This document shows positions 10,340 to 20,656 of a stretch of DNA of 64,000 nt, piece after piece (within the stretch, counting starts at the first letter, position 1; each line of letters starts with the position of its first letter). The stretch is taken from assembly GCA_922989275.2 (NCBI GenBank), contig OV277872.1:30153619-30217618 (forward strand), given 5' to 3'. Source of the DNA: Gari tellinella. Lineage: Eukaryota > Mollusca > Bivalvia > Cardiida > Psammobiidae. The notes beneath the pieces were generated by a model. That model saw nothing but the letters and a program-made list of their open reading frames with translations, did not search any database and had not been told where the DNA came from. The position numbers and the translations under genes are program-made.

Positions 10340-10577
10340 TACAGTGAAGAAAAAGTAATTATTTCGTTCAAATGCAAATGCATTGCAATATGAAATATGG
10401 ACAATGACAACATTTTGACAATTCAGACTGCCAGTTTTAATTCGAGTGGCAAACAGTTTGGAGCCTGGTCAGACGTCGGTTACCCGGCGTCTGATCTGGC
10501 TCCAAACTATTTGCAATGAAAATAATAGTTTAAGCGTAACCGGGATTATTTGGACCGGAAACGTTTTATCTACTGTA
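10340..10577 (-). mobile_element. MITE family A, copy 4
   Basis: TACAGTGAAGAAAAAG and TTATCTACTGTA are the ends. The hairpin is at 10449-10514 (GGAGCCTGGTCAGACG and CGTCTGATCTGGCTCC). Confidence 0.75.
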
Positions 10578-10906
10578 CTCTGAACACTGCACACGGGGGC
10601 ACAAACCGCTAACCTAAATAGCAAACAGTGGTAATTGAACACGCTATAGGTGGCCAATTGGTAAAATTCTCCAGAATTATTTAACGCTGAAAGGTTTAAA
10701 GAATAACGTCGTTTGCCATGTAAATATTTCGTTAAGTCGCGAGTCGGTATAAACACTGGGGACCAACTAGGTATTACGATAAAATGTTTTCATACGACAA
10801 CTTATATGGAATTTATAACATATTTGTATTGCTACGAAGGCAACTTTTGTTTCGTTGACAAACATTTCTCTCTATAACAACTGACAATACGTAGTTGGCC
10901 CCCGTG

Positions 10907-11158
10907 TTAACCCTTTAACCCATAGCCTATTTCTAGTAGTTAAGATTTGTGACCTATTAAAGCAGGCTGAAAGTAAAGCAGAATGTGCCCTAGGGCACAT
11001 TCTGCTTTACTTTTAGCCTACTTTAAGTTACTATCTGCTAGTATATAGAAAATATTTCTTATAATACATATTCATGACAGTATAAAATGGAACTATTTTC
11101 TTTGGCGAATGAATAAAATGAATGCGCTAAAAGTCGCTTCTATAAGGGAAAGGGTTAA
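10907..11158. mobile_element. MITE family C, full copy
   Basis: TTAACCCTTTAACCCATAGC and TATAAGGGAAAGGGTTAA are the inverted ends with TTAA duplicated outside. The core hairpin at 10965-11036 is almost perfect (AAAGCAGGCTGAAAGTAAAG against CTTTACTTTTAGCCTACTTT). It lies in the intron just before lectin exon 4 of unit 1; unit 2 lacks it there. Confidence 0.8.
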
Positions 11159-11195
11159 AGGATCCTAAATGTTAAAATTGTTTTACTGTATACAG

Positions 11196-11455
11196 TCTGG
11201 CTTGTCGGATGGACGAATGGCGATGGTTTTATTTGGAGTGACGGCTCATCTGCTGTAGAGACCGAGCTACCGGAGGATATTGATTATGATCGCATGTTTC
11301 TGCAAGAAGCGCATTGCCGTACTACTGGCATATGTGCCGAAAATGGAGATTACTGCATCACTACTTCTAGTGACGTTTCCTCTTGGCACTTGATTGCCTG
11401 TAGAGGAGTGCTTTCAATATTTACAATCGGAGGATTATGTGAATTGGATATCTAA
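11196..11455 (+). CDS. C-type lectin terminal exon of the broken unit 1
   Basis: The acceptor ACTGTATACAG precedes two bases that complete a codon, and then an open frame of 85 codons runs to TAA at 11453-11455. It is exactly as long (260 bp) as the intact terminal exon at 46609-46868. It encodes WLVGWTNGDGFIWSDG, the cysteines of HCRTTGICAENGDYC, SSWHLIACRG and a final GGLCELDI, i.e. the second half of a CTLD fold with the W-G, W-S-D and final Cys landmarks. The calcium-site motifs are not canonical: there is no EPN or QPD, and WHL stands where WND is expected. The exon itself is undamaged, but its exon 3 partner is disrupted. It is therefore either a relic or part of a transcript with other 5' exons. 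Confidence 0.65.
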
Positions 11456-11583
11456 CAAGGCTTGCACCGAGGGGAAGCCTTTATATACGTCATATGCGGA
11501 AAATACATTACCAGCCATGAGTTCAGTAAGGAAATCGATGGCAGTCGATGGCCATCGATTGCGAGTTGGCTTCCGATCTGAAA

Positions 11584-11809
11584 TACAGTAGAGAAAACGT
11601 TATTCTTCCGTACAAACGCAAACGCATTGCAAAACAATATGGTAAATGACAACTGTTTGCCTATTCTGACTACCAGTTTTAATCTGAGTGGCAAACAGTC
11701 TGGAGCCTGTGTTACCCGGCGTCTGATATGGCTCGAAACTATTTGCAATTAAAATAATAGTTTAAGTGTAAACGCGGTTATTTTGAAATAAAACGTGTTC
11801 TCGAATGTA
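11584..11809 (-). mobile_element. MITE family A, copy 5
   Basis: TACAGTAGAGAAAACG opens it and GTTCTCGAATGTA closes it. The hairpin (11690-11746) has lost bases from its left arm (GGAGCCTGTGTTACCCGG). Confidence 0.7.
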
Positions 11810-12105
11810 CTTTGCACGCTGCACACGGGGCACAAACTGCTAACCTAAACAGCTAACAGTGGTAATTAAACACACTATTGTTTATAATGTTACACGCACG
11901 CGATTATGCTAACTAAAATCACATTTTGAGAAAAAAATGTGCGGCTGGCCAATCAGAGTCGGTTATTCAGGTTTTCCTTGTTCTTGAATACTGGATTATA
12001 TTCCCGCCTAAATGAAACACTCATGAGGAAAACCTGATTGGCAGATTATCGTTGCTTGCAACTTAAAACAGCTGACTTAGGGGCGTGGACGGAATAGCAA
12101 CCACC

Positions 12106-12598
12106 GTGAGCGTGTTCACCTGAGACCCTCTAGTCGACCCGAGTTCCTCAGGTTACAGGTGAACAAACCGTGTTCGTACTCGAATGACGTCATATGACCT
12201 CTAAACCGAAATTTAGGCTAACCCAGTCCCTGCGCAGGGTTAGTCGAGTTTCAAAATGGCGTCCGAAAATGACAACACAAAATCCCAATAGTAAAAAGCT
12301 AAATACCGTATAATGTACGCATGCATAAGAGTGTTTTAATAAACAGTCCTGTAACCGTGCTATAAGATAACAAATAGTTAGCCTAGGGTTTCATTGTTCG
12401 ACATTATAATCATAAAATTGACAGTTTTGGTCCGGGTTGGCGTGGTTCCCATTTTGTTTTAGGCCGTCATTTGACCCATTACTTACTCGTCTGAAGGGTT
12501 TGTCGTTCTGCTGAAAGATGCGTGCGCATTCAGAATTTAGCGCCATTTTACGTCATTTGATGAACTCTACTGGACTCGCGAGTTTCAGGTGAACACGC
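12106..12598. mobile_element. Candidate MITE with GCGTGTTCACCTGA ends
   Basis: GAGCGTGTTCACCTGAGA on the left is answered by TTTCAGGTGAACACGCCCC on the right, a terminal inverted repeat of about 15 bases around 490 bp of non-coding sequence. No other copy is in the window and the target duplication is unclear. Confidence 0.4.
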
Positions 12599-12889
12599 CC
12601 CAAGTGTACATCACATAGTGACGTAGCTTTTTAAACACTGTTCCTTATTTGCATTTATGGGCGGTGTAAATCGGTAAGACTACAAATGGAAATTCTTCTT
12701 GAAATAGGAGAAGAATGAACACCTGTTTAACGTGATTACAGTAATTGAGATTTTTATAACCCTTTCAGGGCTTCCATAAGTTGACATGAAAAATCCTAAG
12801 ATTTCCAAACTTGCATTTTTCAAGTGCGATTTAACGAATCGTACCTTTACCTATTAGCCTTTTTCTTGTTTTGTTGACATGCGACTTCT

Positions 12890-12960
12890 TAAAGCAGGCT
12901 GTAAGTAAAGCAGAATGCGCCTTAGGGCGCATTCTGCTTTACTTTCAGTCTGCTTTAAGC
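12890..12960. repeat. Family C hairpin core
   Basis: The arms are nearly perfect (CTTAAAGCAGGCTGTAAGTA against TACTTTCAGTCTGCTTTAAG). The apex is GCGCCTTAGGGCGC. A local GGAGATT/GGAAAAATCCGGAG duplication follows. Confidence 0.7.
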
Positions 12961-12999
12961 TACTATGTACTGGGAAAAATCCGGAGATTTAGGAAAAAT

Positions 13000-13890
13000 C
13001 CGGAGAAATGGCAGCCCTGCCCTTTTGCCCATGAGAACGCTTTTTGACGCAGTTCGCAATTTTCGTTACATGTATTATCAATGTATTACTTGTCTCTGAT
13101 TAAGATTTTAACTCTAAGAGTTAATAATAGTAACAAAACGGAGAGAACAATATTTCTTAAACATTGAACAATACTGTAAAGAAACGGAAAACAGGATTGG
13201 GCCTAAATTCTATATTGTAAATGATTTCATGAAACAAAAAAAACAGTTTTTCAAGTATATACTTAAATATTCATAAGTAATATAAGATCTCTTTCACCCA
13301 GGCGTCACTCAGTTTCATTCAGAACAGAAGCAGTCGAGATGCTGAATAACTATGGCAGTGTTATTCAACATCTATTCTGGATGCAATTACTTGTTAATGT
13401 CGTATTTCTGCAGCTTTGATCTGGATTCAAACTCAGACTTTACCACTTGAATGAATATTTATTAAACTAATAATATTATAAATTGATATATTTGATTTTT
13501 TAAAATATCAGATCAGGGTTTACACTGTTTGTTAAGTATGTTAATGCAGGGTCGAGCTTATGCGTTGGATATTATAATAGGTTATGGGAATGTTAGACCA
13601 AAATTGAACCACCAAATGAACCGAAACGGCCTAATTCTAAAGCTAGGCCGAAACGACCTATGTCGAAACAACCTAGGCCGAAACGAACAATGGCCGGAAC
13701 AATCCGTTACCTAATCTCCTTCACAGAGAGTGCCCGTTACCATTCGTACACAAAGAAAGTGAAAGTATGTTGTTCTAGTTATGTGATCATCATATTTACT
13801 TTAAAGTTCTATGTTTATTCACTAGAAATTATTTTTTAAAATGTTTCACTGTTTCTCGTTACACAGATTTTCAAAATTAATCGATTTTAC
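13000..13890. repeat. Gene-free stretch with a degenerate CCGAAACG repeat
   Basis: From about 13590 to 13700 the phrase GGCCGAAACGACCTA recurs in several degenerate forms. An inverted relative of the same array, with CCACCAAATG beside it, is at 62540-62640. Outside that array I recognise nothing. Confidence 0.5.
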
Positions 13891-13892
13891 GT

Positions 13893-14145
13893 TTTAACCC
13901 TTTACCTGATAGCATATGTCTAGTGGTGAAGATAGGTGACTACTTAAAGTAGGTTGATAGTAAAGCAGAATGCGCCATAAGGCGCATTCTACTTTACTTT
14001 CAGCCTACTTTAAGCTATCCAGCGCTAGAATATAGAAAATATTCCATGTAAAATGTATTCATGACTGATTAAATTGGAACTATTTTCTTCAGCGGAGGAA
14101 TAAATCATATTCGCTAAAAGGCGCTTCTATGGGGGAAAGGGTTAA
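13893..14145. mobile_element. MITE family C, full copy
   Basis: It is bounded by TTAACCCTTTACCTGATAGC and GGGGGAAAGGGTTAA. The core hairpin is at 13945-14014 and the ends are inverted with TTAA. Confidence 0.75.
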
Positions 14146-14149
14146 AGCG

Positions 14150-15120
14150 ATATTACATGTACTGAGTGTTGCTTTCTGGAGCCGATGAGTACTGAGACGA
14201 CGGTGACTATGAAGAATTTAAATCATATGTTAGAAACCATAAAAAAAAACAAGTTGGCTGCTTTATAAAAGGAAACGAAGACAAAGTCTGAAGTCGTTAA
14301 TGGATGTTAGATGAAATTGGGTCTTGGTTACAATTTACTGAATATAGAAAACAATTTTTACATTGACGTGTACATGAACTCGATGCCAGGGGTCAATATA
14401 TAGCTGAGTCCGTATTTAAACCGTGACTTACTGTCTATACTAACAACGATTAAAACATGTCAATCGAATTTCAGTCGTCAAATCAATCATTATGCAGGCG
14501 TCTCGGCTTAAAGCCCTATATCAAGCCCTACATAGCACCCACCAATCACCCATAACAGGGTATGTCTATTATAAACAAATTATCACAGCAGGGTACTAAT
14601 TTATAGATGTAGACCAATATAAGGGATAATGATAGCTGTGCATTTAACCCTTAAGCTGTGGATCGCTAGTTGACTGTTATTTTTTCAAACAGTCTGATCC
14701 AGATCTGATACTGCATAATATCGCATCTGATCTGTATCCAAACTGTATACCATACTTTTTTAATTGAAATATGTACAAATCTAATTTAAATATTGTTTGC
14801 AGACGACAATTTAAAGGCAGAAGATATTACCGCAGGGTAAGGGTTAAGCACACAGTGATATTGTCTGTAGATTAAAAATTGATGGAATTGATTTAATTTT
14901 ATTATTCTGTAAGTTTGGTTCTTATAATACATAACAAAACAGTGGGATAGTAATCTGGCTTTAATAAATAACATCAAGCATAATACCAAGCAAGTCATGA
15001 CATCACATTTACAATCATCAACTATCAAACTACATTTGAAAAATGCAAACTGCATAGATCCAGATCAAATTCTCAGTTACAAAGCACATGAGCTGGAGCC
15101 ATACTAATGACTTTAGGACA
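14150..15120. other. Gene-free stretch with one eroded hairpin
   Basis: The only structure I recognise is a decayed CAAACAG/GATCAGA hairpin at about 14686-14748 (CTGATCCAGATCTGATACT against ATCTGATCTGTATCC). Open frames here have no splice or motif support. Confidence 0.45.
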
Positions 15121-15226
15121 AATAGATATACCCTGATTACTGAAAACTAAGTTATTAGCAAAATATTTTATATGTTTGATCAGCATGATTCATTTTAATA
15201 ACAATTCCAATTTCTCATAAAGTCTA

Positions 15227-15812
15227 GTTCATTTTAACTATATGATAAGGTTGCTATAAGAGCAAATAGTTTAGTCTATTTTGACTATATGGTAGGGTTG
15301 CTATAAAAGCAAATAGTCTAGTCAATTTTGACTATTAAATCTGATAAGTGTCCAATGGTAAAATTTACCCCTATATCATAGCAAATGGTAGCTTAAAGCA
15401 GGTTGAAAGTAAAGAAAAATGCTTTACTTTCTTGGCATTTTCTTGTGATTTAACCCATTTCTCCATTAAAACACATTTTATGTATTCCTACTATGAAGAG
15501 AAAACTTCTACTTTTTACTACATGAATATGCAAAATAATATATCCTAGCAGATTGTAGCAGAAAACTGACTGAAGGTTAATCGGAACATGCCTTCAGTTT
15601 CATTCTGCTTTACTTTCAACGTGCTGTGCTGTATGTGGTCACATGTTGTTTACACACTACCCCATAAACACACCTTTTTTACACCTTTCTTTAATTCATC
15701 TATTGAATTTATCCATTATTATAAATGTGAAATATATTTCCTATATCATAGCAAATGGTAGCTTAAAGCAGACTGAAAGTAAAGAAAAATGCTTTACTTT
15801 AAACCTGCTTTA
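15227..15812 (+). repeat. Local direct duplications including family C cores
   Basis: A 46-bp unit (TAAGGTTGCTATAAGAGCAA type) is repeated side by side at 15227-15315. CATAGCAAATGGTAGCTTAA with a short C-type hairpin (AGTAAAGAAAAATGCTTTAC) occurs at about 15370 and again at about 15745, a second duplication with a spacing near 370 bp. Confidence 0.6.
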
Positions 15813-16267
15813 AGTGGTCACTTTGGTCAAATTTCGAAATAGGCTATTGGATTTGTATACATATAACTTATACGACAGTTTTTAGTTGACAAAATACAGA
15901 TGTCAAAAGGTGTAGAAAAAAGGTTTCATAACTTGATAATTTGACAATTAATGGAAATGATCTAGATGCAAACTTTTGGTTTTTTTGTGAAGTCCTATTC
16001 TGATCTTTATATGTATGCAACAATATCACATTGTTGAAATGGATCAGCTAGATCCCTTATCTACCTGTATTAATACCTAGTACCCTAGACCATGATGCCC
16101 TATGTGCCTCTGGGTAATATGATGTAACAGTTGTATATCAAACCTGTTGTGTGACCCTACCACAATATACAGTCCAATAGACATCCTGCTGAGCCAGATT
16201 TAGGCCTTTAAGTATGCGATGCCATCAAAGTCGAATTTGCTGCTTAGGAAATCAAGTGTGGCACTAC

Positions 16268-16440
16268 TATGCTCCCTCCCTACAACTGTCATCATAACAA
16301 CGACTCCCTCCTTATAACGACCCTTCTCGCAGTTTCCTTAACAAGACAATTATGTCTAACTCTTTTACTGCTGCAATATTGTCTGCGTAAAATTATCGTC
16401 TGCTGTTTTTCTCAAAGTTACATATAAGAATCTATAATAA
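16268..16440 (-). mobile_element. MITE family B fragment
   Basis: CTATGCTCCCTCCCTACAAC and the family's ATTGTCTGCGTAAAATTATC block are present, but the hairpin and right half are missing. A second, complete B copy starts 20 bases later. Confidence 0.6.
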
Positions 16441-16460
16441 CGTTAATCAGTATTTACTCA

Positions 16461-16811
16461 TACAGCGCTTCCTCTCTACAACGACAACCAAAATGAGACA
16501 ATAATTGTGTGCGTTGTACGGAGGGAGTCGTTATAGGGAGGGAAGTTAGCTTACATTTAAACAGCTTGAATCCAGATCAGACGCCGCCTGACGCGGTGTC
16601 TAATCTAGATTCAAGCTGTTTGTCACCCGTCATTATATTTATTCCATCAAAATGTAACTTTGAGAAAAAAAACAGCAGACGACAATTTGAAGCAGACGGT
16701 ATTACATAAGTAAAAGCGTTTGACATAACTGTCCTGTTTAGGGAGCTGCGGTAATCGTCGTTGTAAGGACTGAGTCGTTGTTAGGAGGACCGGTAGAGAT
16801 GGAACACCGTA
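16461..16811 (+). mobile_element. MITE family B, copy 4
   Basis: TACAGCGCTTCCTCTCTAC and GAACACCGTA are its ends. The hairpin at 16559-16622 has arms TTGAATCCAGATCAGACG and TAATCTAGATTCAAG. Confidence 0.75.
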
Positions 16812-16824
16812 TCAGTTGTCATAC

Positions 16825-16916
16825 CATACTGTCGTCTCGAGACATAGGCTCTGGTATGTATTTGTAGCATGATTTGTAGATGAATCCCCAACCATCCGGG
16901 CATACCTTTACCGCTT
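16825..16916 (-). CDS. C-type lectin exon 2 (CTLD start), minus-strand copy a
   Basis: Read on the minus strand, ATTTCAG is followed by 92 bases and then GTATGAC as donor. The translation (phase 1 in, phase 0 out) includes VCPDGWGFIYKSCYKYIPEP and MSRDDSM, the first strand of a C-type lectin domain with its CPxGW and SCY landmarks. It matches the exon at 40226-40317 in length and phase. A second copy lies 55 bp upstream in transcription order. Because 92 is not a multiple of three, only one of the two can be used in a transcript that keeps the frame. No matching exons 3-4 are visible on this strand to the left, and the exon 1 relative to the right (26303-26592) is broken, so the gene may be incomplete. 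Confidence 0.65.
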
Positions 16917-16971
16917 CTGAAATACAAAAATTATATTATCGTTGAATATATACTCATATCAGTTTTTTTAC

Positions 16972-17063
16972 CACACTGTCGTCTCGAGACATAGGCTCTG
17001 GTACGTATTTGTAGCATGATTTGTAGATGAATCCCCAACCAACCGGGCATACCTTTGCCTCTT
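16972..17063 (-). CDS. C-type lectin exon 2, minus-strand copy b (tandem duplicate)
   Basis: This is the upstream member of the duplicated pair. After ATCTCAG it reads E-A-K-VCPVGWGFIYKSCYKYVPEP-MSRDDSV and ends before GTAAAAAAACTG. Relative to copy a it has a Val for Asp in CPDGW and Ile-to-Val and Met-to-Val changes. The frame is open and both splice sites are retained. Exon plus spacer is a direct repeat of 147 bp. The pair could be mutually exclusive alternative exons or simply a recent duplication in a dying gene. Confidence 0.65.
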
Positions 17064-17282
17064 CTGAGATACAAAACAATATTTTTATCACATCTGCACT
17101 GCCACGAAGTAATTTGATTTACCCCTTTCACAGCCATATGGGTGTAATAACCTGTCTAACACAGTTTTTTCCTTTGTATCGTCAGCTTACTGTGAAACAG
17201 TTTTTTTTTCACGTCATGAATATTTCGCGAAATGTGGTTTTGTATTTATTCGCGACCTCATGCACTATTTCTAGCAGGTAGA

Positions 17283-17356
17283 AGCTTAAAGCAGGCTGAA
17301 AGTAAAGCAGCATGTGCCTTAATGCACATTCTGCTTTACTTTCAACGTGCTTTAAG
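17283..17356. repeat. Family C hairpin core
   Basis: GCTTAAAGCAGGCTGAAAGT against ACTTTCAACGTGCTTTAAG, with apex GTGCCTTAATGCAC. It is followed by a CGCGAATTAACGCG-rich stretch at about 17388-17420. Confidence 0.65.
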
Positions 17357-17654
17357 AAGTTACCTATTTTTAAAACTAGAGACATTCGCGAATTAACGCG
17401 TAAATTATGTTTTCGCGAATAAAACCAATTTTACAGTGTATGTTTTGTCTACTTTTATTGATACACTGTTTGCAAATGAAAATGGTAAGGTCTCACATTG
17501 GGTGTCATTGCAGAGGGATTGATGTGAAAATGTCTAATATTTTTTGTCTTGAGCACACTTACTCATAAAGGAACCAGCTGTAAAGACATACATGTTGGCT
17601 TACTGATACCCAATTCAGGCAAAGGCAGGTAAGTGGTAAACCTTAGCCACGATA

Positions 17655-17904
17655 TACAGTAGAGAAAACGTTATTCTTTCCCGTTTAAACGCAAACGTCC
17701 GCAAACGCCAAGCAATAATACGTAGAAACGTACAAATTTTGGACAATTCTGATAATTCATGTTTATCTTGGTGACAAACAGTTTGGAGCCTGATCAGACG
17801 CCGGGTTACCCGGCGTCTGATCTGGCTCCAAACTGTTTGCAATAGAAACAATAGTTTTAGCGTAAACGCGTTTATTGGGAAAGAATAACGCTTTCTCCAC
17901 TGTA
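17655..17904 (-). mobile_element. MITE family A, copy 6
   Basis: The ends are complete (TACAGTAGAGAAAACG and CTTTCTCCACTGTA). The hairpin at 17775-17839 is perfect in the stem (GGAGCCTGATCAGACGCC) with apex GGGTTACCC. Confidence 0.85.
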
Positions 17905-17970
17905 AACCCTAGCTACGATATATAGTCATCTGTTTTAAAGTGTTTGCCGTCTGTGAAATAAACACTGCAA

Positions 17971-18193
17971 TTAAACCTTTCACTCCCAATGACGATTAAA
18001 AGCGCGCTTGCAAAACAGTTTGGACCCTGAGCAGGACCTAAACTGTTTGATACTCGTATCGATATCTATAAACTCACACAACCTTAAATCTTACTTTGAA
18101 ACGTGCCTTGCAGACAACAATACTGAATCAGACGACAACAAAGCGGTGAGGGGGTAAAATATACCACGAATAATTTTATCATGAAAGGGTTAA
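17971..18193. mobile_element. MITE family F, copy 2
   Basis: TTAAACCTTTCACTCCCAAT and CATGAAAGGGTTAA are the ends. The hairpin is collapsed: GTTTGGACCCTGAGCAGG runs directly into ACCTAAACTG. Confidence 0.65.
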
Positions 18194-18258
18194 GTGTTTT
18201 GCATTATACTTTAAGACATCCATCCCTGGCACTTCCCATGCACATTTCGATTATCAAT

Positions 18259-18693
18259 TATTTAATATTGTTTGTTTTCACTACATTTGGTTAGCTGTGA
18301 TTGGCTGTAATTTTTGTTTCATAACTCCATGAAAAAAATGAAAAATCAGACCACACCTTGTCAGGACTACTTTCTCTTAGTCCAACTGCTCTCCACAAGC
18401 GCTGCATGAAGCAGGACGCCAAATGACGTCATTGACGTTCACGTTACCACATAACAACGTCGCGTTTTGGCGGAAAATATATATGGCGGAGGGACTACAA
18501 CCTACGTTTTAAAAGCGTAAAAAATAAACATTCGCGTCAGATTCTCTATTTATCTACTTTCTTAAATTCAGTTGTGATATTAAATTATAAGGAATAATTC
18601 GAATAATTATTGTATTTATGGAGGTTTCATACAGTGTGACCAGTTTTTTTTCATACCTCCATGAATACAATAAATATTCGAATTATTCCTTAA
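18259..18693 (+). mobile_element. MITE family D, copy 3
   Basis: It carries the same blocks as the copy at 8187-8669, with the uninterrupted phrase CCACATAACAACGTCGCG. That phrase shows the empty target of the large element in the copy at 20271-24624. The terminal hairpin is shortened. Confidence 0.8.
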
Positions 18694-19254
18694 ATAAAGA
18701 CTGGTCTAGTTTTAACTAATAAGAATTCTTAATATTATGTTTCAAACTTACAAACAATGTATACCCTGCTCGGAAGACTCATTGACTTGCCTCTAATCAG
18801 GAGTTGCATTGTTTACATATGGCAAAAGTATGTTTCAAGGGCACCTTATATGTACATAAAGAGTATCTGCGTCGCTAGGGTAGTTAGTAAAAATATGTAT
18901 GTTAAATTGTAGATTAAAACAAATATAATATAATAATGAGCTAGGTTTGGATTCGTACACACGCAGAGAAAACACGCAAAAGTAAGAACTGTTCTCTTAC
19001 CTATCGATCATCTTGCATTTCTTATATTATTCACACCTATATAGACTAAATTGCTTTGAAACTCCTCCTCCTACCACGTAACGATTCAAGAGATTTGAGA
19101 ACATGACTGTATTTAACTGAGTTGTTTAAACAGTTACCCCATATATACACCTTTAACGCCTTTAATTTATTCCTCTACTGAGAATACATTTCCTATTTAT
19201 ACCGTTATCAATAAAAATCATAAGAAATGGTTTCAATATTCTAGCAGATAAAAG

Positions 19255-19316
19255 TTTAAAGCAGGCTGAAAGTCAAACAGAATGTGCCTTTCTGCTTAAA
19301 TTTCAACCTGCTTTAA
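19255..19316. repeat. Family C hairpin core (shortened apex)
   Basis: TTTAAAGCAGGCTGAAAGTC against AATTTCAACCTGCTTTAA, with the apex mostly deleted. Confidence 0.55.
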
Positions 19317-19339
19317 TTGGTTACCTGTTTTCAAAAGTA

Positions 19340-19740
19340 AAAACAGGCTATGGGTTAATGGGTAGACTGCGATTACAAAAAGCAAATTGTTATTGGACTA
19401 GAGTCTCGAACATCAATATTGTTTCGTATTGAACTGGACAACCCTTCCGACATTTTGCTAAGAGTGACTTCCCGTAAGAACAGCTACAAATCAACCAGTG
19501 TTCCCACAGTTTTGTCGAATACAATGTTGTTTAATAAAGAGATTCAGCATTTTAAAGTTAATTTGAATTCTTTCAAATTGCCAATCGAATTTCGTTTCAA
19601 GCATTCCGCCATGCAATCAATTGGGCTAATGTTTATTCAACATCACGGTAACAATTGCTTGCTATTTCAAATGTATAAATAACGTCATTATCACGACGTC
19701 ATCATATGACGCCATCAGCTCACCGTCTTCATGTATAGAA
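19340..19740. other. Gene-free stretch, nothing recognised
   Basis: An 87-codon open frame (19419-19682) has no signal, motif or splice support. GACGTCATCATATGACGCC near 19696 is a short dyad. Confidence 0.35.
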
Positions 19741-20656
19741 ACAAGAGCGTGTCCCAGTTACACGAATGCCCCCGATGATACAGGGAGGGGAATCCAGACT
19801 ATCAAATGTAGAATGTACCAGTTAGAGAGCTGAAACTGTCGTGGATTGCCATTTTGAGGAATTCAAGGGTCATTACTCCAAAGCCTAGCATAAATTGGTG
19901 CCGCTGGTTATCCAAATTGGTCTCCATTTTATGTCAACAAACATTTTTAGAAAGTTTGGTGAAGATCAGATGAAAAGCAATGTGTTTGTGAAACACAAAT
20001 GCCCCCAGCCAGCGTCATGTTCTGTTATGTAATGCGTATTTGCAAAAGTAGGTCAAAAGTCATGGTCGTAGAGTAAATGAAACATTGGTATGGTGGGAGA
20101 AGTCTTAACACAATAAACATACAAAGTATGGAAGCTCTAGGCCTACTGGTTCTAATGTTATAGGCATATAAAGATTTATACAAAAGAAGGTCAAAGGTCA
20201 AGATCACAAGGGCAAAAACGTAGGCATGGTTGGAAAGGTCTTGACACAAGAAATATATAAACAAAATATAATTTAATATTGTTTGTTTTCATTACATTTG
20301 GTTAGCTGTGATTGGCTGTAATTTTTGTTTCATAACTCCATGAAAAAAATTAAATTCAGGCGACGCCTTGTCATGGCTACTTTCCCTTAGTCCAACTGCT
20401 CTTCACAAGCGCTGCATGAAGCAGGATGCCAAATGACGTCATTGACGTCGGCGTTACCACATAACACACGCATTCTCAATAAAAAGGTGCACATAGAATA
20501 TTTAATAAGTGAAAAATGAAATTCAAAATTTCTTTGATGTTTTGTATTATATCAATTGATACATGTTTTGTGTGCAATATTATAAATTTTCTTGAACATG
20601 AATCAACTATTAATTGTTATACGGTCATTCAAGCAAACCTCTGCTTTTCTCTAGTG

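Noticed and set aside
17615..17851. Open frames with TVWSQIRRRVTRRLIRLQTV-like translations, also at 60479-60712 and 63496-63684
   Set aside because: They are translations of the family A hairpin and flanks; the same peptide appears wherever that MITE does, on either strand, and it has no independent start or splice context.
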